Assembly: GCA_019639115.1 (NCBI GenBank)
Contig: JAHBSM010000012.1
Span: 54,824 to 118,823 of the forward strand
Direction: 5' to 3'
DNA from: Acidobacteriota bacterium
Lineage (GTDB): Bacteria > Acidobacteriota > Blastocatellia > Pyrinomonadales > Pyrinomonadaceae
DNA length: 64,000 nucleotides
The position numbers and the translations under genes are program-made. This document shows positions 56,438 to 64,000 of this stretch, in pieces (position 1 is the stretch's first letter; each line of letters starts with the position of its first letter). The notes under the pieces were generated by a model. The model had not been told where the DNA came from, searched no databases, and saw only the letters and a list, made by a program, of their open reading frames with translations.

Positions 56438-58159
56438 ATGCTAGAGATCTCCTCCACTATACGCCTCGGCCGTTACAAAATAACATCTAAGTTAGCAGAC
56501 GGCCCCAAAGCTCACCTTTTCGAAGCCCTCGACACGCTAGTCGGACGACCCGTACTCATATGTATGCGGCCTGCTGACCCTGAGACGGCCGCCCAATCCG
56601 ACGATCTGGGCGAGCGGCTCCGTGCGCTTGTTCATCCGGGAGTTTTCCGTATTCAAGAGCATTTCTATGAGAAAGGCTCAGTGTTTACGGTCACGGAACC
56701 GTTTGGCAGTATGGAGAACGCCGTATCGGACCCCGCGGGACTCAAAGACATAGCTGCAGCCCTGGACCTGATCGGCGGGAGATTCGGATTCTCTGACCTT
56801 TTGGTCATACCCGAAACAATTCGCTGCGACGACCGCGGCCAGCTTAGGTTCGCCTATTTTGGACCGGGAGTTGTGCTACAGGCCAGAACGGCCGCTGCGC
56901 TCTATTTCCCTTTGGAATCGATCTGGGGCAACCTGGATCTCGCGTCGCAGACGGCAATATTAAAGCAGTTTGGCGATGACGCGATCTACGACCTCGAGAA
57001 AGCTCCGGCATTCGACAGCGCTTTGTATTCGCTGGCATCGTCGGCGTTGGCACGTATCGCCGGCAGGCCGGTCGCGGGCCCGCTCGAGCGGACGATCGAG
57101 TTACTGGACGGCGGCGCCGATCCTTTAGACGCGATCGCGAGCCTCGGCTCGATGGAATCTTTCCTCGCTTCGATGATGACGCTTGAACGTAACGGCCGCC
57201 AGCACTCGGCGGTCAGTTTCGCGGCGGCGTTCCCGTCTGTGGAAATGGCTGCGGGAACAGAATCGGAAAGCGTAGAACCTCATCTCGCTGAACCGGAAGG
57301 TATTGAAGAGACTGAAGTTAGCGTAACCAGCGAGACGGACGAGCTTGAAGATCTCGATCTGCTCGAGATACCTTCGGTAGCCGACCCGGTTGCCGCTCAG
57401 CGAGACGAAGACCCAGATCCGGTACCGTCAGAGGTTGCCGTTGTCGGTGTCGAAACAACAGCCTCAGGTGATGCGGTCCTTGATCGTCGCCCTGTATTCG
57501 AGGAGCGAGAGGTCAGATTTGTCTCGAAACCCGAATATCTTCAGTTCTCAGATGATCTCAATTCGGCCCTCGAAGAATTGGATAAACAATCGCGGCCCGA
57601 GTCCGAACCTGCTCTCGAGCGGGAAAAGGAACCGGAAATAAGTGTCGAGCCCATGCGTTCCGCAGATCCGGTTGTCGAGACTTACGAACCGCAAACCGAA
57701 GTTGCCTTCGAACCGGTCGTGTCCGAACGGTCGGAGTTCAAGCCCCAAGAGCCCGCGACTGCCGGCTCAGGCGTCAAGATCGCGATCGGTGCGGCTGCCG
57801 TTTTGGTACTAGGTCTCGGAGGATGGGGAGTGATGTCGCTCGTCTCTTCCGGCGCCAATGATCAGAAACCATCGATCGAAGCGACCGTTTCGGGAGCATC
57901 GATCCCTGACCAGCCTCAGGCCGCTCCGACGGATGCCGTACTGCCGGCCGACACGACGACCGGCAATGACGCTTCGACGACAGAAAACGGCGTTGACCCA
58001 AGGAACGGCGCTCAGCCTGGATCAAAAGTGAGGCCGCAAGTGGCCGAAGTCAAGCCGAACGAGAAGAAGCCGGACCCGAAAGCCGACCAAAAGGCTGAAC
58101 CGAAGCCCGCAGAAAAGACCAAGAAGAAATTGACCGTTGATGACCTTTTGAACAATTGA
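56438..58159 (+). CDS. Pseudokinase-like protein with C-terminal TM segment
   Basis: 573 residues from ATG 56438; 24 residues further upstream lack the pattern. The N-terminus LGRYKITSKLADGPKAHLFEALD and the following strand VLICMRP mimic the N-lobe of Ser/Thr kinases, but I see neither HRD nor DFG catalytic motifs, and the lysine pattern is abnormal, so catalysis is unlikely. An acidic disordered region (about 260-440) follows, then one TM helix (about 447-470) and a Lys/Pro-rich tail of about 100 residues, presumably periplasmic. A scaffold role is inferred. It precedes a TPR-TonB gene by 47 bp. Confidence 0.65.
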   Translation: MLEISSTIRLGRYKITSKLADGPKAHLFEALDTLVGRPVLICMRPADPETAAQSDDLGERLRALVHPGVFRIQEHFYEKGSVFTVTEPFGSMENAVSDPAGLKDIAAALDLIGGRFGFSDLLVIPETIRCDDRGQLRFAYFGPGVVLQARTAAALYFPLESIWGNLDLASQTAILKQFGDDAIYDLEKAPAFDSALYSLASSALARIAGRPVAGPLERTIELLDGGADPLDAIASLGSMESFLASMMTLERNGRQHSAVSFAAAFPSVEMAAGTESESVEPHLAEPEGIEETEVSVTSETDELEDLDLLEIPSVADPVAAQRDEDPDPVPSEVAVVGVETTASGDAVLDRRPVFEEREVRFVSKPEYLQFSDDLNSALEELDKQSRPESEPALEREKEPEISVEPMRSADPVVETYEPQTEVAFEPVVSERSEFKPQEPATAGSGVKIAIGAAAVLVLGLGGWGVMSLVSSGANDQKPSIEATVSGASIPDQPQAAPTDAVLPADTTTGNDASTTENGVDPRNGAQPGSKVRPQVAEVKPNEKKPDPKADQKAEPKPAEKTKKKLTVDDLLNN

Positions 58160-58206
58160 CCTGGCCGGCGGCCTTCCAACCGGCTGCCCGACAACCAACC
58201 ACCGCT

Positions 58207-59295
58207 ATGACCCGCAAGATACTTCTGACAGCACTTCTCTCCTTCGTTTCACTCTCAGCCTTAGTCGGCCTGGCCCAGGCGCAGAGCCGGCAGCTTAGTC
58301 TGACGGACATTCTGGTCGCGCTCAGGTCAAAGAAAGCCGAGACGACGGAAAAGAACCGTATCCTGATCGATGCAGTTCGCGAACGCGGAGTGAAATTTAC
58401 GCTTACGGCTGATATAGAGGCCGAACTGACCGAGAACGGAGCTTCATCGGAACTGATCGCTTCGATCAAGGCTTCCGGATCAAAACCCGCAGAGACGCCG
58501 GTTGTTCAGATCGCATCGAGCAATCCGGTACCTGTCGGCCCGAAGCCCGATGTTCCCTTCTATCGCAATCGAGCTGCGGCAGCCATCGCGGCTAACGATC
58601 CTGAGTCTGCCCTGGTCGAATTCGGCAAGGCGTTGGAGCTAGAGCCAGCAAACGCTTCTCTTTTTGCCGAGCGTTCGCAGGTGCTTGCCAAGATGGACAA
58701 GCTGGCCGACGCGGTAGCGGATCTTAGCAAGGCGATCGAGCTTGACGCCAAGAACTCAGCATATTTCGAGCGGCGCGGCACGCTTCGCGAGCGTCTTGGT
58801 GAGCAGGACAACGCGTTAGCAGACTACGACAAAGCCGTCGAGCTGGATGCCGGCAACGAGGCAGCCAAGATCTCAGCCGGACGCATACGTGATATACGTG
58901 CGAAACTTGCCGAACAGCAGCGTCTTGCCGAAAAGAAGCGTCTCGAAGATGAGGCAGCAAAGAAAGCTGCTGCTCAGCCCGCTCCGAAACCCGTGACGCC
59001 GCCGTCAAATCTGGTACGCAACATCGGCCCGCTCAACGATCTTGCGACGCGTCTCGCGATGCCTGTCTATCCGCCTAATGAGAAACGAATGGGGATACAG
59101 GGCCGAGTGACCGTAATGGTGACCCTCGATGCCGAAGGCAAGGTCACGGACGCGAAAGCTTCTGATGGCCCGGCAGGACTTCGAAATGCCGCGGTAGACG
59201 CCGTGATGCGGTCTAAATTCAAGCCGTACGTCATAGACGGCCAGGCCGTGACGGTGACCGGGATGATCGCATTCAATTTTGTAGCTAATCAGTAA
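58207..59295 (+). CDS. Secreted TPR protein with C-terminal TonB-like domain
   Basis: 362 residues from ATG 58207 (MTRKILLTALLSFVS... signal, cleaved near AQA). Middle part with TPR units (about 120-240: AAIAANDPESALVEFGKALELEP; DLSKAIELDAKN; YDKAVELDAGNEAAK). A Lys/Ala-rich helix (AEQQRLAEKKRLEDEAAKK) leads to a TonB_C-like domain (about 270-362: MPVYPPNEKRMGIQGRVTVMVTLDAEGKV). Proteins of this type usually contact outer-membrane partners. It follows the pseudokinase in the same direction, so a joint function is probable but unknown. Confidence 0.8.
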   Translation: MTRKILLTALLSFVSLSALVGLAQAQSRQLSLTDILVALRSKKAETTEKNRILIDAVRERGVKFTLTADIEAELTENGASSELIASIKASGSKPAETPVVQIASSNPVPVGPKPDVPFYRNRAAAAIAANDPESALVEFGKALELEPANASLFAERSQVLAKMDKLADAVADLSKAIELDAKNSAYFERRGTLRERLGEQDNALADYDKAVELDAGNEAAKISAGRIRDIRAKLAEQQRLAEKKRLEDEAAKKAAAQPAPKPVTPPSNLVRNIGPLNDLATRLAMPVYPPNEKRMGIQGRVTVMVTLDAEGKVTDAKASDGPAGLRNAAVDAVMRSKFKPYVIDGQAVTVTGMIAFNFVANQ

Positions 59296-59316
59296 GGCCG
59301 AGAATTCGGCGATGGA

Positions 59317-60171
59317 TCAGTAAGCGGCGTTAGAGGCTTCGGCCACTTCGCCGCTTGCTTCTTTTACGATCTTGACGCCGACGGATGCACCGATTCGCGT
59401 CGCTCCGGCCTCGAACATCGCGCGGGCGTCGTCTATGCCTTTCACGCCGCCGGAAGCCTTTACGCCCAAGGCCTTGCCGACCGTACGCCGCATCAGCGAT
59501 ACATCGTTCGCGGTTGCTCCGCCTTTGGCAAATCCGGTAGAGGTTTTGACAAAATCTGCACCCGCGTTCTTGGCCGCTATACAGGCCCGGACCTTTTCGT
59601 CATCTGTCAGAAGCGCGGTTTCGATGATAACTTTACATAGAACATGGTTCTCGTGGGCGGCCTCGGCCACGGCGCGTATATCGTCCTCGACGGCACAGTC
59701 GTCGCCGGATTTGAGTGCCCCGATATTGATGACCATATCGACCTCGCTCGCGCCGTCAAATATCGCTCTGCGGGCCTCGTAGGCCTTGACATCAGGCAGC
59801 GTAGCCCCAAGCGGAAAACCAATGACCGTACAGACCGGAACGCCGGTTCCTCTCAGAAATGCGGCAGCCTGCTTGACCCAGCCCGGATTTACGCAGACTG
59901 AGGCAAAGCCGAACTGAGCAGCCTCATCGCAGAGTTTTTTGATGTCGCCATATGCGGCCTCGGGTTTGAGCAGCGTGTGGTCTATCAGCGACGCCCAGTC
60001 GTGGGCGGTCGCAGTTTCGCCGAGAACTATACCGATGCGTTCGGCGCCCGCATCGACGATCCTCTCGACATCCGCACGACAAAACGTCGGGCAATACTCC
60101 TCGCCCGAGAGTTTTGCGAGCACCATATCGGTGATCTGTTCGATCAATTGGTCGTGGTTTCCGTTCTGCAT
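59317..60171 (-). CDS. deoC: Deoxyribose-phosphate aldolase with N-terminal extension
   Basis: Class I aldolase splitting 2-deoxyribose 5-phosphate to glyceraldehyde 3-phosphate and acetaldehyde. Core motifs: [34 protein letters not shown], and Schiff-base Lys in [15 protein letters not shown]. The first ~60 residues are extra compared with E. coli DeoC. They begin [18 protein letters not shown], an amphipathic-helix-like segment typical of microcompartment cargo peptides, followed by CPTFC. Directly upstream on the same strand is rpiB (82 bp), a pairing known from sugar-phosphate-type microcompartments. No shell gene in the window. Confidence 0.92.
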   Translation of the reverse strand: MQNGNHDQLIEQITDMVLAKLSGEEYCPTFCRADVERIVDAGAERIGIVLGETATAHDWASLIDHTLLKPEAAYGDIKKLCDEAAQFGFASVCVNPGWVKQAAAFLRGTGVPVCTVIGFPLGATLPDVKAYEARRAIFDGASEVDMVINIGALKSGDDCAVEDDIRAVAEAAHENHVLCKVIIETALLTDDEKVRACIAAKNAGADFVKTSTGFAKGGATANDVSLMRRTVGKALGVKASGGVKGIDDARAMFEAGATRIGASVGVKIVKEASGEVAEASNAAY

Positions 60172-60253
60172 TTCAATTCAATTCGTCGGTCAGGCGACCT
60201 TCTCGAACGATGAGCGATGCGATCGCCTGCGTGTGCAGCCGCCGTGCAAGTCC

Positions 60254-61039
60254 TCATACTCGATACTGCCGATCGATCGTGTCAATTTTCGCTACACGTT
60301 TCTTGTGCCTTTCTTCTGCTATGGCAGTCGAGATGAACGCCTCGACGATCGCCTTCATCTCGTCAAGCGAATTTTGTCCGGCTCCGAGCGTTAGGACATT
60401 TGCGCCATTATGCTCACGTGAGTTCCGGGCCAGCGCCGTATTGTAGCACTGAGCCGCACGGACGCCGGGAACTTTATTAGCGGCGATCGCACTGCCTATG
60501 CCTGCTCCGTCGATCAGGATACCGATGTCCGCCCTGCCAGAGCTGACAGCCCGGGCAACGTCGTGTGCGATATCAGGATAATCGACCGGATCTTCGCTGT
60601 AGGTACCGACATCGCGGACGTTGATCCCAAGATCGGCGAGGAACGTGCTGAGCTGCTGCTTGGAACGGAACCCGCCGTGATCGGCACCGATAGCTACGGA
60701 ACGTACCTTTGAGGTAAATTGCCGAGGCTCTTTGCGGATCAGTACAAGCTCATTTTCGCGAACAATATCCTCGGCCAGAGGCGTGAATTTAGCTGCGGCC
60801 GCAACCCTCACGCGCGAGCCCGGTTCGAGCCCGCGGAGATCGTCCTCCGTAATCAGCGTTCGTGCGGATTCGTCCCGGTCCCAGTCGCGGCCGAGTTTAT
60901 CTCGCAGGGAGTTTACGATCACGTGTTCAGGCTCCGGTGCCGCGTCCGTTTGTGCCGCGTCCTCGACGGGGACGGTCGCGAGTACTTGCCGGACAAGCTC
61001 CCGGACCTTTTCACGCTGATCTATTGGAATACTCGACAT
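60254..61039 (-). CDS. rpiB: Ribose-5-phosphate isomerase B-type protein with N-terminal extension
   Basis: RpiB/LacAB-type sugar isomerase. The C-terminal ~145 residues form the RpiB domain (VAIGADHGGFRSKQQL; DIGILIDGAGIGSAIAANK; YNTALARNSREHNGANVLTLG). ATG 61039 is preferred; an earlier start at 61087 adds 16 non-homologous residues. Before the core is an N-terminal extension of about 110 residues. It starts with an amphipathic helix (REKVRELVRQVLATV) and includes a segment ITEDDLRGLEPGSRVRV with FTPLAEDIV, resembling a small domain seen in microcompartment proteins. Paired with deoC. The catalytic Cys normally in the GTGIG loop of RpiB appears as GAG here, so the exact activity is uncertain. 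Confidence 0.88.
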   Translation of the reverse strand: MSSIPIDQREKVRELVRQVLATVPVEDAAQTDAAPEPEHVIVNSLRDKLGRDWDRDESARTLITEDDLRGLEPGSRVRVAAAAKFTPLAEDIVRENELVLIRKEPRQFTSKVRSVAIGADHGGFRSKQQLSTFLADLGINVRDVGTYSEDPVDYPDIAHDVARAVSSGRADIGILIDGAGIGSAIAANKVPGVRAAQCYNTALARNSREHNGANVLTLGAGQNSLDEMKAIVEAFISTAIAEERHKKRVAKIDTIDRQYRV

Positions 61040-61145
61040 CTCAAAACCGGCATTCCTGCCGAGCCAACTTGAACAGGAACGATACATTGAAATAGTATTG
61101 CCAAATACTGATTCTTACAACTTCGCGGATCGCGACCTACACACA

Positions 61146-61721
61146 ATGACGACGAGCAATGCCACGCAGCACGAGACCGAATTCGCCAACTCAAATCTCG
61201 AGATACTCTTCTCAAAACAAACGATACAGGAGAAGGTGGCCGAGATGGGCCGCATGATCACCGCCGACTATGCCGGCAAAGAACTGGTCCTGGTAGGTGT
61301 GCTTAAGGGGTCGTGTGTATTCATGGCCGATCTGATGCGCGAGATCGACCTGCCGCTCACGATCGATTTTATGTCAGTATCGAGCTATAAGGACGGCACG
61401 ACCAGCTCTGGTGACGTCGAGATCATCAAGGACCTTAGCAATCCGATTCGTGACAAACACGTTCTGATCGTCGAGGACATCGTCGACACGGGACTGACTC
61501 TAACACGGCTGGAAGAGATACTTGGGTCGAGAGGAGCCGCGTCGATCCGTCTGGCCACGTTTCTCGACAAGCCTGAGCCGCGTATCAAGAAGGAACTCGA
61601 GGTCCATTACACGGGCTTTCAGATCCCGAACAAATTCGTCGTCGGGTACGGCCTTGACGCGGCCGGCCGATACCGCAATCTGCCATTCATCGCCGTGGTC
61701 AAAGATCCTTCCGCGGCTTAA
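61146..61721 (+). CDS. hpt: Hypoxanthine phosphoribosyltransferase
   Basis: Purine salvage enzyme forming IMP (and GMP) from base and PRPP. 191 residues from ATG 61146; a TTG at 61098 in the same frame is less likely. Motifs: VLVGVLKGSCVFMADL (phosphate/PP loop), SYKDGTTSSGDVEI (flexible loop), VLIVEDIVDTGLTL (PRPP motif) and KFVVGYGLD near the end. Divergent from rpiB. Confidence 0.95.
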   Translation: MTTSNATQHETEFANSNLEILFSKQTIQEKVAEMGRMITADYAGKELVLVGVLKGSCVFMADLMREIDLPLTIDFMSVSSYKDGTTSSGDVEIIKDLSNPIRDKHVLIVEDIVDTGLTLTRLEEILGSRGAASIRLATFLDKPEPRIKKELEVHYTGFQIPNKFVVGYGLDAAGRYRNLPFIAVVKDPSAA

Positions 61722-61752
61722 GCCGCCGGGCGACACACAGGTTGTTTCTGAC

Positions 61753-61781
61753 TTGACCCAACCCGACAGTTTCCGTATAAT
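61753..61781 (+). promoter_or_regulatory. Promoter of rplU-rpmA
   Basis: TTGACC (61753-61758), 17-base spacer, perfect TATAAT (61776-61781), about 55 bp before the rplU start. Confidence 0.85.
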
Positions 61782-61836
61782 CTAGGGTTTTCGGCCGGGT
61801 ACGCGTGCGTCCCCTGCTGAACCGGGAGCGAAATAA

Positions 61837-62109
61837 ATGAGTTACACGATCATTAGAACGGGCGGCAAACAGTTCGCTGTCGAAAGCGGCCAGACCGTTC
61901 GTGTTCCTTCGATCGAAGCCGAGGTCGGCAGTTCGGTCGAGGTCGAAACGCTGCTCGCGAATGGCGATCTGGGCACCGGATCGCTTAAGGCCTCGGTCGT
62001 AAGCCACGGCCGCGGCGAGAAGGTCATCGTTTTCAAGAAGAAACGCCGCAAGCAGTACAAGCGTAAGCAGGGCCACAGGCAGGGCTTTACCGAGATCAAG
62101 ATCGACTAG
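61837..62109 (+). CDS. rplU: 50S ribosomal protein L21
   Basis: 90-residue ribosomal protein. [29 protein letters not shown] is the L21 N-terminus (given in part), and the basic end [14 protein letters not shown] contacts rRNA. A GGGAGC ribosome-binding site precedes it. It is 9 bp from rpmA. Confidence 0.96.
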   Translation: MSYTIIRTGGKQFAVESGQTVRVPSIEAEVGSSVEVETLLANGDLGTGSLKASVVSHGRGEKVIVFKKKRRKQYKRKQGHRQGFTEIKID

Positions 62110-62118
62110 GAATCAGTT

Positions 62119-62406
62119 ATGGCACATAAGAAAGGTGTAGGATCATCACGTAACGGCCGCGACTCGGCTGCACAACGGCTGGGCCTGAAGAAATTCGGCG
62201 GCCAGACAGTGCTCGGCGGCAATATCCTGGCACGTCAACGCGGCACAAAGTGGAAACCCGGCAACAACGTCGGCCGCGGTAAGGACGACACGCTGTTCTC
62301 GCTCATCGACGGTATCGTCAAATTCGAGGACAAAGGGCGTAAAGGCAAGTTTATTAGCGTATATGCGGCGGGCTCGCCCGAACTCGCTCCGAAGGCCGCT
62401 GCCTAG
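62119..62406 (+). CDS. rpmA: 50S ribosomal protein L27
   Basis: 95-residue ribosomal protein near the peptidyl-transferase centre. [17 protein letters not shown] (N-terminus without the Firmicute-type cleaved extension), [18 protein letters not shown]. Part of rplU-rpmA, with a terminator downstream. Confidence 0.97.
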   Translation: MAHKKGVGSSRNGRDSAAQRLGLKKFGGQTVLGGNILARQRGTKWKPGNNVGRGKDDTLFSLIDGIVKFEDKGRKGKFISVYAAGSPELAPKAAA

Positions 62407-62430
62407 GTCAAATCGCAGTTTTAAAGGTAG

Positions 62431-62460
62431 AGCACTCGCCGTTTTGGCGGGTGCTTTTTC
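62431..62460 (+). terminator. Terminator of rplU-rpmA
   Basis: Arms AGCACTCGCC / GGCGGGTGCT with a short T-containing loop and TTTTTC, 24 bp after the rpmA stop. Confidence 0.88.
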
Positions 62461-62529
62461 GTATTAAACTCGAAAAGGATCCCGGGTTTGCTTGCCCTGG
62501 AAAATTTTTTTTCGGATCCGCTGGTCAGG

Positions 62530-62648
62530 TTTTCCACAGGCTCGTGAACGGGAGCGATTTTGAGGTGATGTTTCGTAACTGTTACATGGAATCCGTTTTC
62601 GGGATTTTCCACATTTTTATCCACAACCCAAGTCGGCATTTTTCCACA
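62530..62648. other. Cluster of four DnaA-box-like sequences, candidate oriC or DnaA-binding locus
   Basis: All on the plus strand: TTTTCCACA (62530-62538), TTTTCCACA (62605-62613), TTATCCACA (62617-62625, the exact consensus box) and TTTTCCACA (62640-62648). Just before them is an AT-rich run (AAAATTTTTTTTC, 62501-62513). No ORF is supported here (62461-62701). A cluster of this density is a hallmark of replication origins. It might instead be a DnaA-titrating or DnaA-regulated site for the downstream RNA. Confidence 0.6.
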
Positions 62649-62701
62649 AATCGGTCTCTCGAATGGGCCCGAAAAGCTCCAAAACCTAAAGTATTTTCTA
62701 C

Positions 62702-62729
62702 TTGACTTCCCGATTTTCGGGTGTAATAT
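62702..62729 (+). promoter_or_regulatory. Strong promoter of the structured RNA
   Basis: TTGACT (62702-62707), 16-base spacer, TAATAT (62724-62729). Predicted start about 62736. It lies 54 bp after the last DnaA-like box. Confidence 0.8.
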
Positions 62730-62735
62730 CGCAAT

Positions 62736-63251
62736 ACAGTCGAAACTGCTTACGGGCGTTTTGACCGGCACTGAGAGGTGGAACGGGCGTGGTGACGCGG
62801 CCGTTCGAGGGCAGAAGGAGCGGAAAGCCGCTGTCTGGTACGCTCGGAGCCGAAGCCGAAAGGCTTGTGCCGGCGGGCCGCAAGGCCGGTCAAGGTCCGG
62901 GGGATAAAAACCTCGGTCGCCGAATGGGAATGATCAGCCCCTACGGTGCACAAAGTCGTCCGTCGTCGCAAGACGCGGGCCTCGTTGCCGGGAACGTAAC
63001 CGGCGGTGGAGGAAAAGCCACCACAACAAAAACCTAATGGCACCATGCGTTGAGAGACGCCGCATTTAGTGAAAACTTGATGGGTGCTGACCGGAGCCGA
63101 ACCCCCGCAGGCTCGCTTCGGGATACAAAATCCGGCAGCCACCACGTGTACATGTGACGGTTGCCACTCTCTCGGCAAGCTTCGGCGGACCGTTGAGAGC
63201 AAAAAATAGGAGCGTCGCCGCGGGCAACCGAGACGACGCTCTTGTTTTTTT
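62736..63251 (+). ncRNA. Large structured RNA of unknown family
   Basis: About 515 nt between a strong promoter and an intrinsic terminator, with no credible CDS. Hairpins read by eye: 62782-62805 (AACGG..CCGTT with inner GCGT/ACGC), 62819-62832, 62853-62866 (AAGCC-GAAA-GGCTT), 62876-62887 (GGCC-GCAA-GGCC), 62964-62975 (CGTC-GCAA-GACG), 63005-63022, 63047-63060, 63134-63165 (GGCAGCC/GGTTGCC) and 63167-63199. Three stems carry exact GNRA tetraloops, the mark of tertiary-folding RNAs. RNase P CR-I (GAGGAAAGTC), tmRNA tRNA-like ends and the SRP GGAAG/AGCAG core were sought and not seen. It precedes obgE. Ribozyme, regulatory or structural RNA all remain possible. Confidence 0.7.
63210..63251 (+). 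terminator. Intrinsic terminator of the structured RNA
   Basis: Exact 8-bp arms GAGCGTCG / CGACGCTC, 16-base loop, then TTGTTTTTTT. Confidence 0.92.
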
Positions 63252-63396
63252 AGGTATGCGTAAGTTTACACCTCAGCAAGGCACCGGGATCTCACGCGGT
63301 GAGCTCGCAGTTGAAATACTCCTGACGACGACTTGAACGTGTCACATGGCGGCCGCGTTCGACAACGGCGCGGCCCAGCAGGTATCGTATGAATGA

Positions 63397-64000
<604 letters not shown>

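Noticed and set aside
62750..63202. 150-residue minus-strand open frame (and an 82-residue plus-strand frame at 62789) in the structured RNA region
   Set aside because: Sequence is Arg/Ser/Pro-rich with no domain, no ribosome-binding site, and it lies exactly over the hairpin-rich transcript with its own promoter and terminator on the other strand.
62736..63251. RNase P RNA, tmRNA or SRP RNA identity
   Set aside because: The RNase P conserved region GAGGAAAGTC, the tRNA-like ends of tmRNA and the SRP tetraloop core were not found on either strand. A weak similarity (ACAAAATCCGGC) is too short to support RNase P.

Overview
The window looks like chromosomal DNA of an Acidobacteriota bacterium, most likely class Blastocatellia (Pyrinomonadales-like). 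That placement is inference. It rests on moderately high GC, a dense gram-negative gene set (ExbB/ExbD/TonB, SecDF, an arabinose-5-phosphate isomerase of the LPS-sugar type) and many small lipoproteins with Asn/Ala-rich linkers (SNAAN-type) after the lipobox. No phage, plasmid, IS element or CRISPR array is visible. About two thirds of the genes lie on the minus strand.

Layout. 0-8 kb: the 3' part of guaB, an ABC-F ATPase, a PpiC/SurA-type lipoprotein, rpmB, ridA and a bifunctional rel. 8-12 kb: a minus-strand operon tonB-exbB-exbD-exbD-TPR lipoprotein. 12-19.4 kb: a minus-strand operon der-(MauE/double thioredoxin fusion)-tgt-yajC-secD-secF. 19.4-29 kb: a DinB-like protein, a secreted hypothetical, kdsD/kpsF, a lipoprotein, a degraded beta-propeller remnant and a 2097-residue alpha-2-macroglobulin. 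29-33.5 kb: a divergent locus with a circularly permuted ATP-grasp protein on one side and PspA, a two-TM coiled-coil protein and a second ATP-grasp enzyme on the other. 33.5-40.5 kb: a large secreted DUF3616/CARDB-type protein, a serine carboxypeptidase (S10), MogA/MoaB and an EamA transporter. 40.5-41.7 kb: a low-GC insert with a DUF4238 gene. 41.7-44 kb: feoAB with a Fur-like operator over its promoter. 44-51 kb: a DUF3108 protein, pyrF, two small genes, glnA, recA and a repeat-bearing lipoprotein. 51-59 kb: tRNA-Phe(GAA), rarA, a secreted creatininase-family protein, a cREC receiver, a DnaC-like ATPase, msrQ/msrP, a membrane pseudokinase and a TPR-TonB protein. 59-61 kb: deoC and rpiB, both with N-terminal extensions resembling bacterial microcompartment cargo. 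61-64 kb: hpt, rplU, rpmA, a 0.94 kb gene-free region and the 5' part of obgE.

The most unusual stretch is the rpmA-obgE gap (62.46-63.40 kb). It holds four same-orientation DnaA-box-like sequences within 120 bp. Next comes a consensus promoter, then about 515 nt of strongly structured sequence rich in GNRA-capped hairpins, ending at a textbook intrinsic terminator. I do not recognise this RNA: conserved RNase P, tmRNA and SRP sequences were looked for and not found. The DnaA-box cluster could mark the replication origin or a DnaA-controlled site. Other candidates are the PspA/ATP-grasp locus, the deoC-rpiB pair that recalls sugar-phosphate microcompartments without shell genes in view, and the pseudokinase/TPR-TonB pair. 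All positions and motifs were read by eye, with no database search.
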